A stretch of 64,000 bases of DNA, from the NCBI RefSeq assembly GCF_007273535.1, contig NZ_RIBP01000001.1:1-64000 (forward strand), read 5' to 3'. A program made the translations under genes and the position numbers. This DNA is from Niallia circulans. GTDB taxonomy: Bacteria > Bacillota > Bacilli > Bacillales > Cytobacillaceae. The notes under the pieces were generated by a model that had not been told where the DNA came from, did not search any database, and was given only the letters and a program-made list of their open reading frames with translations. Positions 17,571 to 26,665 of this stretch are shown piece by piece (positions within the stretch are counted from its first letter, which is position 1; the number at the start of each line of letters is the position of its first letter).

Positions 17571-18959
17571 TTATGCATTTAGAAACCTTTTAGCGTTAGG
17601 AACTCTTTGAATAATTAACCAGTCAATAAGCCAAACAAAGATAAGTGATAAGCCTACTAAAGGAAATATGATTCCTAAAAAAATAAGCAGGAAGAGCAGC
17701 AGTTTCATATTCTTTATATTTGGAGCTTTTGGTGCTCCTAATCCTGTTTTAGGCTTGCGTTTCCACCACATATAAACTCCTGTGAATGCTACTAAAATAG
17801 TACCAAGACAAATAAGAAGGCTAACTAATTGATTAAGGAAGCCGAGTTCTGTTCCTTTATGCAAAGTAATCCCAACAGCAACTATCTTGCCGATAAGTCC
17901 ATAATTGTCATAACGATAATCAGCTAGTACAGCACCTGTATATTGGTCGATATGGATGGTTGCTTCATCCTTTGCTTTAGGTGGAAAAGCAGAGAGCGTG
18001 TAAACACCCTCTTTTGTTGATGGGAAAATAACAGAATAGCTTGGATGCATTCCTTCCCGCTCAGCAGTTGTTACGATATCGTCAATGGAAACGGGGATGA
18101 AGCCTTCAAGCTCTGATTTCGGTACATCTAAAGTTTCAGCAGCCCATGGGACTTCTGCAATATCCTTTGTTTTAATATTAGATGTAGGCGCTGCCCCCAC
18201 CCACACTGATGGAGGATAGCCTTCACCTGTATTTGTTACTAACGATTGAAAGTTAGTTCCCCAAAATCCTGACCAAGGCAATCCAGTCAAAATAAGAAAT
18301 AACAGCCCGCCTGTAATCCAAAAAGCAGGTACGGCATGTAGATCTCTTCTAAGGACGTTATTGCCCTTCGTGAACCGAGGTATAAGGGTACCGGCAAGGC
18401 TTTTCTTTTTTTGCGGATACCATAAGTAAAGTCCAGTTACAATTAATACAAAGGCCCAGCAAGCGGCAAGTTCTACTATTCTATCACCAGCAGTACCTGC
18501 CATTAACTCACCATGAATTTCTTCTATTAAATCCATGATGCGATTATCGCTGTTTAATTCACCGAGTATAGTACCAGTGTATGGATCAACAAAAACGGTC
18601 AATGTCTCGTTTTGGTAGGTGATGTTTACCTCACTTGAACGAGTTGCCTGTTCCCCAGGACGATAGCTCGTAACTTCTGCTCCAGCGTAATGATTTGTCA
18701 CAATATCAACCTGTTCAGACGGGGGGATTCGTTCTTTCTGCTGTTTAACTTCGTAAAAATCTTGATAAAGCACCTGTTCAATTTGTGGCTTAAATAAGTA
18801 AACAGAGCCAGTGAATGCAAGGATAATTAAAAACGGCGCGAAAATTATCCCAGCATAAAAATGCCATCTCCATATTGCTTTATAGAGAGCGGCTTGTTTT
18901 TTCTTCTGATTTTGAGTTTGCTTGTCAACAGTTGCAGGCTGCACTCGTATCTTCCTCAT
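17571..18959 (-). CDS. PepSY-associated transmembrane protein (possible iron reductase)
   Basis: 462 residues. WRWHFYAGIIFAPFLIILAFTGS opens the PepSY_TM domain, with a PepSY repeat at about residues 60-135 and another at about 285-335. Further helices include RDLHAVPAFW and LHKGTELGFLNQLVS with conserved histidines placed as in heme-binding membrane reductases. Proteins of this family (for example FegB-like ones near siderophore genes) are thought to reduce or process metal complexes. There is little ribosome-binding sequence before ATG 18959. A large inverted repeat lies about 90 nt upstream. Confidence 0.78.
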   Translation of the reverse strand: MRKIRVQPATVDKQTQNQKKKQAALYKAIWRWHFYAGIIFAPFLIILAFTGSVYLFKPQIEQVLYQDFYEVKQQKERIPPSEQVDIVTNHYAGAEVTSYRPGEQATRSSEVNITYQNETLTVFVDPYTGTILGELNSDNRIMDLIEEIHGELMAGTAGDRIVELAACWAFVLIVTGLYLWYPQKKKSLAGTLIPRFTKGNNVLRRDLHAVPAFWITGGLLFLILTGLPWSGFWGTNFQSLVTNTGEGYPPSVWVGAAPTSNIKTKDIAEVPWAAETLDVPKSELEGFIPVSIDDIVTTAEREGMHPSYSVIFPSTKEGVYTLSAFPPKAKDEATIHIDQYTGAVLADYRYDNYGLIGKIVAVGITLHKGTELGFLNQLVSLLICLGTILVAFTGVYMWWKRKPKTGLGAPKAPNIKNMKLLLFLLIFLGIIFPLVGLSLIFVWLIDWLIIQRVPNAKRFLNA

Positions 18960-19047
18960 TCCTTTAATTAAGTAGTTAGTTTGCTTAAAGCTATCCTTAC
19001 ATATATCGGATTACTTAGTAGTATTGTTAAGAATTCTACTGTGTAGA

Positions 19048-19091
19048 CTCCTATATACTATCCTTCAAGTTAGAAGAATAGTATATAGGAG
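19048..19091. repeat. 19-bp inverted repeat upstream of the PepSY operon
   Basis: CTCCTATATACTATCCTTC (19048-19066) pairs with GAAGAATAGTATATAGGAG (19073-19091) with one mismatch and a 6-nt loop. No T-run follows on either strand, so it is not an ordinary terminator. The rest of the 300-bp gap 18960-19257 shows no gene. It could be an operator dyad or an mRNA hairpin for the minus-strand operon. Confidence 0.6.
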
Positions 19092-19226
19092 CAAGACTCA
19101 TCACCATATTATATACAGAATTTACAAAATCTTAAAACATGAAGAAGTGTTTTTAGCTTATAATGAACTTAATTCCTAATTTCAGCATGTCTTGTTCGAC
19201 CTTCCATTGAACAAACAACAGTAGAA

Positions 19227-19257
19227 AACCACCGGACGAATGTTCGGTGGTTTTTTT
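19227..19257. terminator. terminator at the 3' end of ppx
   Basis: AACCACCG pairs with CGGTGGTT across a 10-nt loop directly at the ppx stop. Seven T follow on the plus strand and four on the minus strand. Confidence 0.75.
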
Positions 19258-20178
19258 CTAAGAAGCATTATTCGTTTTTTCAAGCAAGTCATAAATGAAT
19301 CCATCTCGTACTGATTGAGTGCAGTAGGAAAAATAGGGAGACTTGGTCATTTCCATTAAGGTAGAGATAATTTTGATAGCTGGTATGATAATATCTTTTC
19401 TTTTTTTGGATAAGCCCTTAATATTAGAACGCTCCGTCACACTTATAGAGGATAACTCTTTGAATATATTGTCGATATCTACTATTGTCATATTTAATGA
19501 GTTTTTCTTATCTTTCGCTTTATGTATGCGAGATAGATTTTTAGCACTGCCACCAATTCCAATAATAGGAAGTCCAGCTGCAGATAACCACGGAAGTGTT
19601 TGCAGTTGTTCGGACAGATAAGCTTGAAGTTTTTCAATTTGCTCTGCTGTCACCATCTCACCTTTTGTAAATTTCTCATTTAAGTTAACTGCACCGAATG
19701 GGAAGCTGTAATACTCAATTAATTGTCGATTTCGGAATAGCGTGATTTCAGTGCTTCCTCCACCGATATCAATGGTAATACCATCCTGCAAGTCAATTGC
19801 TTGAATGATACCAAGATAACCAAAGTAGGCTTCCTCATAGCCGCTTAGAATAGAAAATGGAATAGCTGTTTTCTGCTGAATTTCTGCTAGAACCTCTTCC
19901 TGGTTAGCAGCATTCCGAACCACTGCAGTGGCAAATCCAATCATTCTGCTTACACCATTTTCTGCACCGATGTTTTGGAAGTCTTGTAAAATTTGCAAGG
20001 TTAAATCTATGCCTTCTCTTGTTATGTTTCCTTGTTCATCTATGTAACTGATCAGCCTTGCAGCCACTTTAACCCGCTTTACTTCCTCTGTATGAACAGT
20101 ATTGTTTTCAATGTTATAGATAGCAAATTGAATCGAATTAGATCCGAGGTCTATGATAGCAATTGAATTCTCTTTCAA
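19258..20178 (-). CDS. ppx: Ppx/GppA-family exopolyphosphatase
   Basis: 306 residues of the actin-like Ppx/GppA fold. The phosphate-binding loops IDLGSNSIQFAIY (residues 9-21) and TIDIGGGSTEITLF are present, with GFATAVVRNAAN between. It lacks the C-terminal HD domain of the long E. coli Ppx, as is common in Gram-positives. It releases phosphate from polyphosphate ends (some relatives act on pppGpp). TTG 20178 has AAGGAGG 9 nt upstream. It is divergent from ppk, the polyphosphate-making enzyme, which supports the role. Confidence 0.88.
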   Translation of the reverse strand: MKENSIAIIDLGSNSIQFAIYNIENNTVHTEEVKRVKVAARLISYIDEQGNITREGIDLTLQILQDFQNIGAENGVSRMIGFATAVVRNAANQEEVLAEIQQKTAIPFSILSGYEEAYFGYLGIIQAIDLQDGITIDIGGGSTEITLFRNRQLIEYYSFPFGAVNLNEKFTKGEMVTAEQIEKLQAYLSEQLQTLPWLSAAGLPIIGIGGSAKNLSRIHKAKDKKNSLNMTIVDIDNIFKELSSISVTERSNIKGLSKKRKDIIIPAIKIISTLMEMTKSPYFSYCTQSVRDGFIYDLLEKTNNAS

Positions 20179-20322
20179 TTATCGAATCCTCCTTATGTAA
20201 ATGATGATATGTATATCTTATAAGAAAATGTTAAGAAAAAATATTAAGCTTTTGTAAAGTCATCTAACCATTGTACCCTATAGCATAAAATCTTAATCTT
20301 ACTACCTCCATATCTGCATATT

Positions 20323-20349
20323 TCTACAAAAATTTACAAAAAATTTACA
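20323..20349 (+). promoter_or_regulatory. three PhoP-like boxes upstream of ppk
   Basis: TCTACA (20323-20328), TTTACA (20333-20338) and TTTACA (20344-20349) repeat every 10-11 bp. This resembles the TT(A/C/T)ACA direct repeats bound by the phosphate-starvation regulator PhoP in Bacillus. TTTACA and TTAACA also occur on the minus strand towards ppx. Confidence 0.6.
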
Positions 20350-20418
20350 AAGCAATCAGATGTACACATGTTATTCTAATTATAGAATATTAGCAATAAT
20401 TGTTAAGGGGATGTAATA

Positions 20419-22641
20419 ATGCAAACTCATCAAGAGAATTGGAACACCGTTAATCTAGATAATCCTTCCTATTACAATAATCGAGAGTTAAGCTGGCTCG
20501 ATTTCAATAGTCGAGTGCTTGAAGAAGCGGTAGATAACCAAAATGCCTTATTGGAAAGGTATAAATTTTTATCGATTTTTAGTTCAAATCTGGATGAGTT
20601 TTTCATGGTACGTGTTGCTGGACTCCTGGATCAAGTGAAGGCTGGGTTTAATAAACCTGAGAATAAGGCAGGGCTTACTCCGAAAGAACAGTTGAGTGCT
20701 ATTTCTGAAAAGGCGCGTTTGCTAGTAAAAAGTCAAGATAAAATATACAGTGATTTAGCCAGCTTATTAGAAGAAGAAGGTGTACGCATCATTTCCATCG
20801 ACGAGGTTTCCGCGAAGGAAATGTCGATTTTGGAGAAATTTTACGATGAACAAGTTTACCCGGTATTGACTCCTATGGCAATTGACGCTTACCGTCCCTT
20901 CCCAATGCTGTTAAATAAATCCTTAAACTTAGCGGTAGTTATTGAAGAAAAATCTGCAGAAAAAAGGAAGGAATTAGACCTTGATGGCAATTTAGTTATT
21001 GTACAAGTTCCTGCAGTTATTGGCCGTTTAGTAGAGATTTCACAAAGAGGTCAAGAAAGAAAATTTGTTTTGCTAGAAGAAGTGATTTCTAGTTTTATTG
21101 AGAAGTTATTTACAGGATTTAAAGTGAAATCTGTGACATCATTTCGAATTACCCGGAATGCTGACTTAACCATACATGAGGATGAAGCAGAAGATTTGCT
21201 GCAGGAAATCGAGGAAGAATTGAAGAAGCGGAAAAGAGGAGCAGCAGTCCGCTTAGAATATCAGCAGCAGCACAGCAGTCAAGAGGTGATTGCTTACCTT
21301 AGACAGGTGCTTGAAATTCATTCAAAAGACGTTTTTGATGTCCAAGCTCCTTTAGATTTAACATTTCTGTTTTCGTTTTGCAAAAAAATCGAAGCAACAC
21401 ATGAGCATATTGCAGCAAGAACTTTTATTCCACAGCCGCCAATCGACTTGGAAGGGGAAGGAACTATCTTTGAGAAGATTGCGAAGCAGGACGTTTTGCT
21501 GCATCATCCGTATGAGTCATTCGAACCAGTTGTGGAATTCATGTCACAGGCAGCAGATGATGAAAATGTATTGGCAATCAAGCAAACCTTGTACAGAGTG
21601 AGCGGTGACTCCCCGATTATTGAAAGCCTTAAACGAGCAGCAGAGAACGGCAAGCAGGTAACGGTTCTAGTTGAGCTAAAGGCGCGGTTTGATGAGGAGA
21701 ATAATGTTCAATGGGCGAGGGAATTGGAGCAAGCCGGCTGTCATGTAATCTATGGGATGACCCATTTGAAAACACATAGCAAAATTACACTCGTAATCCG
21801 CAGAGAAAAAGGCAGGGTTCAAAGTTATGTCCATTTAGGGACAGGCAATTATAATGATGCCACAGCAAGAATTTACACAGACATGGGATTGCTGACATGC
21901 AATGACAAAATAGGCACTGACGCGATTAATTTCTTTAATTATTTGAGCGGTTATATGGAAAGACCGTCCTATGAGCATTTATCAGTCTCACCATTTGGAA
22001 TTCGTGATACGTTTATTGAGTTAATTGATAAGGAAATGGACTATCATAAAGAGTATCAGAATGGTAGAATCATAGCAAAAATGAACTCGTTGACAGACAA
22101 AATAATTATTAAGAAATTATATGAAGCATCCATTGCCGGAGTTAAGATTGATCTTATCATCAGAGGAGTTTGCTGCTTAAGACCTGGTATTAAGGGTGTC
22201 AGTGAAAACATAAGAGTTCGAAGCATTGTGGGTGCATTCTTAGAACATACGAGAATCTTTTATTTTCATCAAAACGGTGCGGAAGATGTATCTTTATCCT
22301 CAGCTGATTGGATGACACGAAACATGGAAAATCGTGTGGAAATACTTTTCCCAATATTAGAAAAACATATAAAAGATAGAATTCATGACTGTTTGCTATT
22401 AATGCTGAAGGACAACTGTAAAGCACGTGAACAGGATAGTAATGGCAGATATCGTTATATACAGAGAAACGATAACCAGAAACAGATAAACAGTCAAAAA
22501 ATACTTTGTGAAGAAGCAATCCAATATAGAACGAAACTCATGACAGCAAACTTGAATTCAGTTAAAAAATCTAAAATCTTTAATTTTACAGAATTGTCTT
22601 TGTTTCGTCTTAAAGGATTTGTACCTATATTTAAAAAATAA
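20419..22641 (+). CDS. ppk1: polyphosphate kinase 1
   Basis: 740 residues, about 30-50 longer than many PPK1 proteins. The N domain starts with YNNRELSWLDFNSRVLEEA, followed by the head domain and two PLD-like catalytic domains. HLKTHSKITLV (near 450) contains the autophosphorylated histidine, and YVHLGTGNYN follows. DWMTRNMENRVEILFP lies near the C-terminal domain. It transfers ATP gamma-phosphate to polyphosphate at the membrane. The last ~70 residues after the catalytic core are variable. It starts at ATG 20419 after AAGGGGA and is divergent from ppx. Confidence 0.94.
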   Translation: MQTHQENWNTVNLDNPSYYNNRELSWLDFNSRVLEEAVDNQNALLERYKFLSIFSSNLDEFFMVRVAGLLDQVKAGFNKPENKAGLTPKEQLSAISEKARLLVKSQDKIYSDLASLLEEEGVRIISIDEVSAKEMSILEKFYDEQVYPVLTPMAIDAYRPFPMLLNKSLNLAVVIEEKSAEKRKELDLDGNLVIVQVPAVIGRLVEISQRGQERKFVLLEEVISSFIEKLFTGFKVKSVTSFRITRNADLTIHEDEAEDLLQEIEEELKKRKRGAAVRLEYQQQHSSQEVIAYLRQVLEIHSKDVFDVQAPLDLTFLFSFCKKIEATHEHIAARTFIPQPPIDLEGEGTIFEKIAKQDVLLHHPYESFEPVVEFMSQAADDENVLAIKQTLYRVSGDSPIIESLKRAAENGKQVTVLVELKARFDEENNVQWARELEQAGCHVIYGMTHLKTHSKITLVIRREKGRVQSYVHLGTGNYNDATARIYTDMGLLTCNDKIGTDAINFFNYLSGYMERPSYEHLSVSPFGIRDTFIELIDKEMDYHKEYQNGRIIAKMNSLTDKIIIKKLYEASIAGVKIDLIIRGVCCLRPGIKGVSENIRVRSIVGAFLEHTRIFYFHQNGAEDVSLSSADWMTRNMENRVEILFPILEKHIKDRIHDCLLLMLKDNCKAREQDSNGRYRYIQRNDNQKQINSQKILCEEAIQYRTKLMTANLNSVKKSKIFNFTELSLFRLKGFVPIFKK

Positions 22642-22651
22642 TCTTTTACTG

Positions 22652-22686
22652 AGCATTCCTTTATATACAAGGAATGCTTTTTTTTT
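22652..22686 (+). terminator. terminator of ppk
   Basis: AGCATTCCTT/AAGGAATGCT stem with a 7-nt loop and nine T. Confidence 0.9.
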
Positions 22687-22788
22687 GGTTAAACAATAAA
22701 AATAAAATTAAAAACAATATTAATTTATTGTAAAACGATAAATTCTATGGTAAATTGAATACATAATTAATGAGTGAGGTGTATTTTT

Positions 22789-23271
22789 GTGAACCAGGTT
22801 TCCACGCTGTTTTTAAAGATAGCTGTTATTTTTATTGGTCTACCCATTTTGGCATTATGTATCTTTGTTGTTCCAGAAATCGGGAGATATGCAGGAGAGC
22901 TGCTTTCAAATATAACTTATATAAAATATCTTGTTATTAGCTTTTTTTATGTTTCTGCCATTCCTTTTTATATTGCGCTTTATCAAGCATTCAAGCTGCT
23001 GATTTTTATTGACAAGAATAAAGCCTTTTCGGAGTTATCTGTGAAATCTTTAAAGGTAATTAAATACTGCGCCATTATTATAAGTGGACTGTTTGTGATC
23101 GCAATGCCGCTCTTTTATTTCGTGGCTGATGCAGATGATGCGCCTGGAGTTATTATTATTGGTTTGGTCATCATCTTTGCATCTATGATAATTGCGGTAT
23201 TTGCGGCAGTGCTTCAGAGGCTTTTACAAGAAGCTATTGAAATAAAATCAGAAAATGATCTAACGGTCTGA
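22789..23271 (+). CDS. DUF2975 membrane protein
   Basis: 160 residues from GTG 22789, with GAGTGAGGTG upstream; an earlier GTG (22774) lies inside that site and is unlikely. Four hydrophobic helices (about 10-30, 48-70, 90-112, 120-145) are predicted. The opening STLFLKIAVIFIG is typical of DUF2975 proteins. It lies 10 nt before an Xre-type regulator, a pairing common in Firmicutes. The function is not established; it may be a membrane partner of the regulator. Confidence 0.78.
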   Translation: MNQVSTLFLKIAVIFIGLPILALCIFVVPEIGRYAGELLSNITYIKYLVISFFYVSAIPFYIALYQAFKLLIFIDKNKAFSELSVKSLKVIKYCAIIISGLFVIAMPLFYFVADADDAPGVIIIGLVIIFASMIIAVFAAVLQRLLQEAIEIKSENDLTV

Positions 23272-23281
23272 GGAGAATACA

Positions 23282-23503
23282 ATGGCGATAATAATAAATG
23301 TTGATGTAATGCTGGCTAAACGGAAGATGAGCGTAACAGAGCTTTCAGAAAGGGTTGGCATCACAATGGCTAACCTGTCGATATTGAAAAACGGCAAGGC
23401 AAAAGCAATTCGCTTATCAACTTTAGATGCGATTTGCAAGGCTCTCGATTGCCAGCCTGGCGATATTTTAGAATACAAAAATGATGATGTGACAGAAGAG
23501 TAA
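23282..23503 (+). CDS. small Xre/Cro-type HTH regulator
   Basis: 73 residues, nearly all one HTH domain: VDVMLAKRKMSVTELSERVG, ITMANLSILKNGK and STLDAICKALDCQPGDILEY. It is of the YozG/YyaQ-like small regulator type. AGGAGAATACA precedes ATG 23282 and the DUF2975 gene ends 10 nt earlier. The pair probably forms one operon with self-control. Its target is unknown. Confidence 0.85.
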   Translation: MAIIINVDVMLAKRKMSVTELSERVGITMANLSILKNGKAKAIRLSTLDAICKALDCQPGDILEYKNDDVTEE

Positions 23504-23538
23504 TAGGTTTAAGAATCATACGAATAGGAGGCTTTGCC

Positions 23539-24339
23539 ATGAATACATCAACAATGGTAAAACGGAGCTATAAATCATCTATAAAACAATTGCTTGTGTT
23601 TGGGTGGGAACAGGCTTTGTCTTGCTTGTTTCCAGTCGTTATCTTCGCCTCTTTAGCAATTACACAGTATATCCCGCTTCCGTTATTGCCACGGTATGAT
23701 TGGCTGCTTCTCATTTGTCTGCTCATGCAATGGATAATGGTAAGGTCTGGATTGGAAACAAGGGATGAGCTTAAGGTTATAACTTTATTTCATATAATCG
23801 GACTTGCTCTTGAATTGTTTAAAGTGCATATGGGCTCCTGGTCCTATCCAGAGGAAGGTTTTTCAAAAATCTTTGGTGTTCCATTGTACAGCGGGTTTAT
23901 GTATGCAAGTGTAGCAAGTTTTCTTTGTCAGGCTTGGAGGAGACTGAAGGTAGAACTAGTTAAATGGCCGCCATTTATTGCTGTTGTTCCACTTGCTGCT
24001 GCCATTTACCTGAATTTCTTTACACACCATTATTGGATAGACATGCGCTGGTGGTTAACAGCTCTGGTAATTATCGTCTTTTGGAAATCTTGGGTAATAT
24101 ATGAGGTAGATGGAATAAAGCATAAGATGCCGCTTTCTTTATCGTTTGTGCTGATTGGATTTTTTATATGGGTAGCCGAAAATATCGCTACATTTTTCGG
24201 CGCATGGAAATATCCAAATCAAGCCGAAGCTTGGAGTCTTGTACATTTCGGGAAGGTGAGCTCATGGCTGTTATTAGTGATCGTCAGTTTTCTAATTGTC
24301 GCGACATTAAAGCAGGTGAAAGGAAAAATAGCTGAATAA
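23539..24339 (+). CDS. DUF817 membrane protein (YoaT-like)
   Basis: 266 residues and about seven to eight membrane helices. QLLVFGWEQALSCLFPV, GSWSYPEEGFSKIFGVPLYSG and WVAENIATFFGAWKYPNQ match the DUF817 family that includes B. subtilis YoaT. The function is unknown. AGGAGGC lies before ATG 23539. It is 35 nt after the Xre gene and may be co-transcribed. It ends at a clear terminator. Confidence 0.83.
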   Translation: MNTSTMVKRSYKSSIKQLLVFGWEQALSCLFPVVIFASLAITQYIPLPLLPRYDWLLLICLLMQWIMVRSGLETRDELKVITLFHIIGLALELFKVHMGSWSYPEEGFSKIFGVPLYSGFMYASVASFLCQAWRRLKVELVKWPPFIAVVPLAAAIYLNFFTHHYWIDMRWWLTALVIIVFWKSWVIYEVDGIKHKMPLSLSFVLIGFFIWVAENIATFFGAWKYPNQAEAWSLVHFGKVSSWLLLVIVSFLIVATLKQVKGKIAE

Positions 24340-24347
24340 GTTGATGG

Positions 24348-24377
24348 AAAAGCAACAGGTAAATGTTGCTTTTTTTT
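24348..24377 (+). terminator. terminator after the DUF817 gene
   Basis: AAAAGCAAC/GTTGCTTTT stem followed by a run of T from 24370. Confidence 0.75.
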
Positions 24378-24495
24378 GTTGGTGGAAAGTTATTTCGTAA
24401 TTTTTGATGAATTATTGTTTGTTATCATGAATTTTAGCTGGAAGGGCAAGATAAATTTGGATAAATCTTGGGGAAAATCAACTAAATTTTAGAAT

Positions 24496-25089
24496 GTGAT
24501 GGTGTTTGCAATGGTTTTTCATACATATGCATTTACGGCTGTTATTATCCTCTCTGCTATAGGGTGCGTATCAATTATTCGATTTGACTGGAAGCGTTAT
24601 GGTCTTATTTACATCATCAGTGCGATTTCAGGTAATTTATTATGTTTTGCGTTAACGTATATAGGGTTCTATACTTTTTACAATTACCTTCTTGAGGATA
24701 TTTTTATAACCCCAATATTGCTTGTATCGACGTTGTTTCCTTTGATCGCCTTAATCGGGATTAGGTACAGCCCTGAGCAATGGATTTGGAAGATTCCTTT
24801 TTATTGGGGAATTGTTCATTTAGGAGTTTTAGGGGAAGTGATTTTAAAGTACTCTGTTTTATTTAAATTTGAACCAGAGTGGGATTTATGGGACAGCTAT
24901 ACGTTATGGTGGATAAACTATTTATTGTTTGAATTGTTAGGAGGAAAAATCATTCCACCTGAAAGAAGAAATCCGCTAAAAGCCTCATCCTTTCGATATG
25001 GTGCATGGGCATGGATTGTTTTACACGTTATATTTATTACGACCATTTTTCTCGCAGGTGTATATGTAGGAGTAACTGTCTTTAAATAA
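24496..25089 (+). CDS. multi-helix membrane protein of unknown function
   Basis: 197 residues with about five to six hydrophobic helices. Aromatic conserved-looking stretches are FDWKRYGLIY, EQWIWKIPFYWGIVHLG and LWWINYLLFELLGGKIIP. The family was not recognised with confidence. The overall pattern (short helices, Trp-rich loops, an internal Glu in a helix) resembles the protein at 59257-59733, so the two may be distant relatives. The ribosome site is weak, and another ATG lies 12 nt into the gene. Confidence 0.55.
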   Translation: MMVFAMVFHTYAFTAVIILSAIGCVSIIRFDWKRYGLIYIISAISGNLLCFALTYIGFYTFYNYLLEDIFITPILLVSTLFPLIALIGIRYSPEQWIWKIPFYWGIVHLGVLGEVILKYSVLFKFEPEWDLWDSYTLWWINYLLFELLGGKIIPPERRNPLKASSFRYGAWAWIVLHVIFITTIFLAGVYVGVTVFK

Positions 25090-25197
25090 ATAGATAACTT
25101 GTTTCTTTAAAATAATTAAAGTACTCATAAATCTGACTCTATAAGGGTTTATGTAGTAATTGAGCTAACCTAACAAAGTTACGCTTGTAAAAAAAGA

Positions 25198-25227
25198 TTG
25201 TCAGAAGTTAATAGAGCATGATACTAT
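25198..25227 (+). promoter_or_regulatory. promoter of the PyrR-type leader
   Basis: TTGTCA (25198-25203) and TACTAT (25222-25227), 18 nt apart. The predicted start near 25234 places the PyrR-like loop at the 5' end of the RNA, as in pyr operons. Confidence 0.6.
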
Positions 25228-25233
25228 TAGTTA

Positions 25234-25346
25234 AAATTAATTCCCTTTAATCTGGTCCAGAGAGTCCAAAAAGGCGAAAGAGCGGTCATACATAATATTT
25301 ATGTACAAGTATACCCTTTTGTCCTTTGGATGAAAGGGTATTTTTT
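25234..25346 (+). promoter_or_regulatory. PyrR-binding-type transcription attenuator
   Basis: CCCTTTAATCTGGTCCAGAG with AGTCCAAAAAGG following (25243-25273) fits the PyrR anti-antiterminator: a CCTTT/AAAGG lower stem and a GGTCCAGAGAGTCC loop close to the ARUCCNGNGAGGYU consensus. The two outermost positions changed together from A-U to G-C. A terminator (TACCCTTT/AAAGGGTA with six T, 25312-25346) follows. TCCAAAAAGG can pair alternatively with CCTTTGGA (25323-25330). High UMP would favour termination. Confidence 0.72.
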
Positions 25347-25397
25347 ATAACTATACTTTAATTAAGTCCTGTGAGGCTTGAAAGGAGAATGACAACA

Positions 25398-26612
25398 TTG
25401 GATTATCGCAAAAAAACAGTAGTTGCATCAGTAGCTGGATTAACATTAGAGGGTATGGACATTATGTTTATTTCCTTTGCAATGTCGTTGATTATTGCAG
25501 ATTTTCATATTGATATGACTGCAGGAGGACTTATTTCGTCTATTACCAATATTGGAATGTTAGCCGGAGGAGTAATTTTCGGGATTTTAGCAGATAAATT
25601 TGGGAGAGTAAAAGTTTTCACATACACGATTTTACTGTTTGCAGTTGGAACAGCGTTAACTGGGCTTGCACAAAATATTGAGCAAGTATACATCTTTAGA
25701 TTTATTGCTGGATTAGGAGCAGGTGGAGAATACGGTATCGGCATGGCGCTTGTGGCAGAAGCATGGCCAAAGAATAAACAAGGACGAGCATCTTCCTATG
25801 TTAGTGTCGGTGCACAGTATGGAGTTATTCTAGCAGCATTGCTTAGTGCGATGATCCTTCCTGCTTGGGGATGGAGAGGATTGTTCCTAGTCGGTTTAGC
25901 ACCGGTAATTTTCGCATTTATTGTTCGTAAAAAACTGGATGAGTCACCAGAATGGGTTGCGTCACAACAGAAAAAGCAGCCTGCACAAAAGAAAGAAGGC
26001 AAATTAAAGCAATTGTTTGCAACACCGAGAATTACAGCAACAACACTTGCGTTAGCAGTAATGGCTACAGTTCAAATCGCAGGATATAACGGCTTAATGA
26101 TCTGGCTTCCATCTATGCTGCAGCAATCTCAAGGATTGTCCGTATCGAGCTCTGCCCTTTGGACAATCAGCACTGCCGCTGGAATGATTGCAGGAATGCT
26201 GACATTTGGACAAATTATAGATCGCCTTGGTATGAAACGTTCTTATGGAATCTTCTTATTCGCTTCAGCAATTGCCGTGTACTTATACTCCTTTGCGTCA
26301 GGAAGTATCGGTCTGTTAGTAGGGGGAGCAATTGTTGGCTTCTTCTCAAATGGAATGTTTGCAGGCTATGGGGCTTTAATAAGCAAATATTATCCAGTAG
26401 AAATACGCAGCACGGCTACAAATACGATTTTCAATTTTGGAAGAGCCTTAGGCGGCTTGTCTCCGATATTAGTAGGATATATTTTACAGCATTCAAATGT
26501 AGCAACAGCAATGGGATATTTAGCACTGCTTTATTGCATTTCCTTTGTAGCGATGATCAGCTTACAAAGAGGAAAAGGACATGTTGTCCAGTCTTTATCA
26601 AAAGCAGTATAA
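25398..26612 (+). CDS. MFS transporter, candidate pyrimidine-related carrier
   Basis: About 405-413 residues and 12 helices. Loop 2-3 carries GILADKFGRVKVF and the region after helix 4 has RFIAGLGAGGEYGIGMALVAE, as in the AAHS/sialate-type acid-proton symporters. TTG 25398 is placed 10 nt after AAAGGAG; ATG 25389 is only 1 nt from it and GTG 25371 has no site. The substrate is unknown from the protein alone. The PyrR-like leader suggests orotate, dihydroorotate or another pyrimidine compound. Confidence 0.82.
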   Translation: MDYRKKTVVASVAGLTLEGMDIMFISFAMSLIIADFHIDMTAGGLISSITNIGMLAGGVIFGILADKFGRVKVFTYTILLFAVGTALTGLAQNIEQVYIFRFIAGLGAGGEYGIGMALVAEAWPKNKQGRASSYVSVGAQYGVILAALLSAMILPAWGWRGLFLVGLAPVIFAFIVRKKLDESPEWVASQQKKQPAQKKEGKLKQLFATPRITATTLALAVMATVQIAGYNGLMIWLPSMLQQSQGLSVSSSALWTISTAAGMIAGMLTFGQIIDRLGMKRSYGIFLFASAIAVYLYSFASGSIGLLVGGAIVGFFSNGMFAGYGALISKYYPVEIRSTATNTIFNFGRALGGLSPILVGYILQHSNVATAMGYLALLYCISFVAMISLQRGKGHVVQSLSKAV

Positions 26613-26620
26613 TAATAATG

Positions 26621-26658
26621 AAAGACGCCATCCTCGGAACAAGAGAATGGCGTCTTTT
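26621..26658. terminator. terminator between the MFS and aldo/keto reductase genes
   Basis: AAAGACGCCAT pairs with ATGGCGTCTTT over a 14-nt loop, with T-run on the plus side. It serves the convergent gene pair. Confidence 0.8.
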
Positions 26659-26665
26659 TTGCGGT

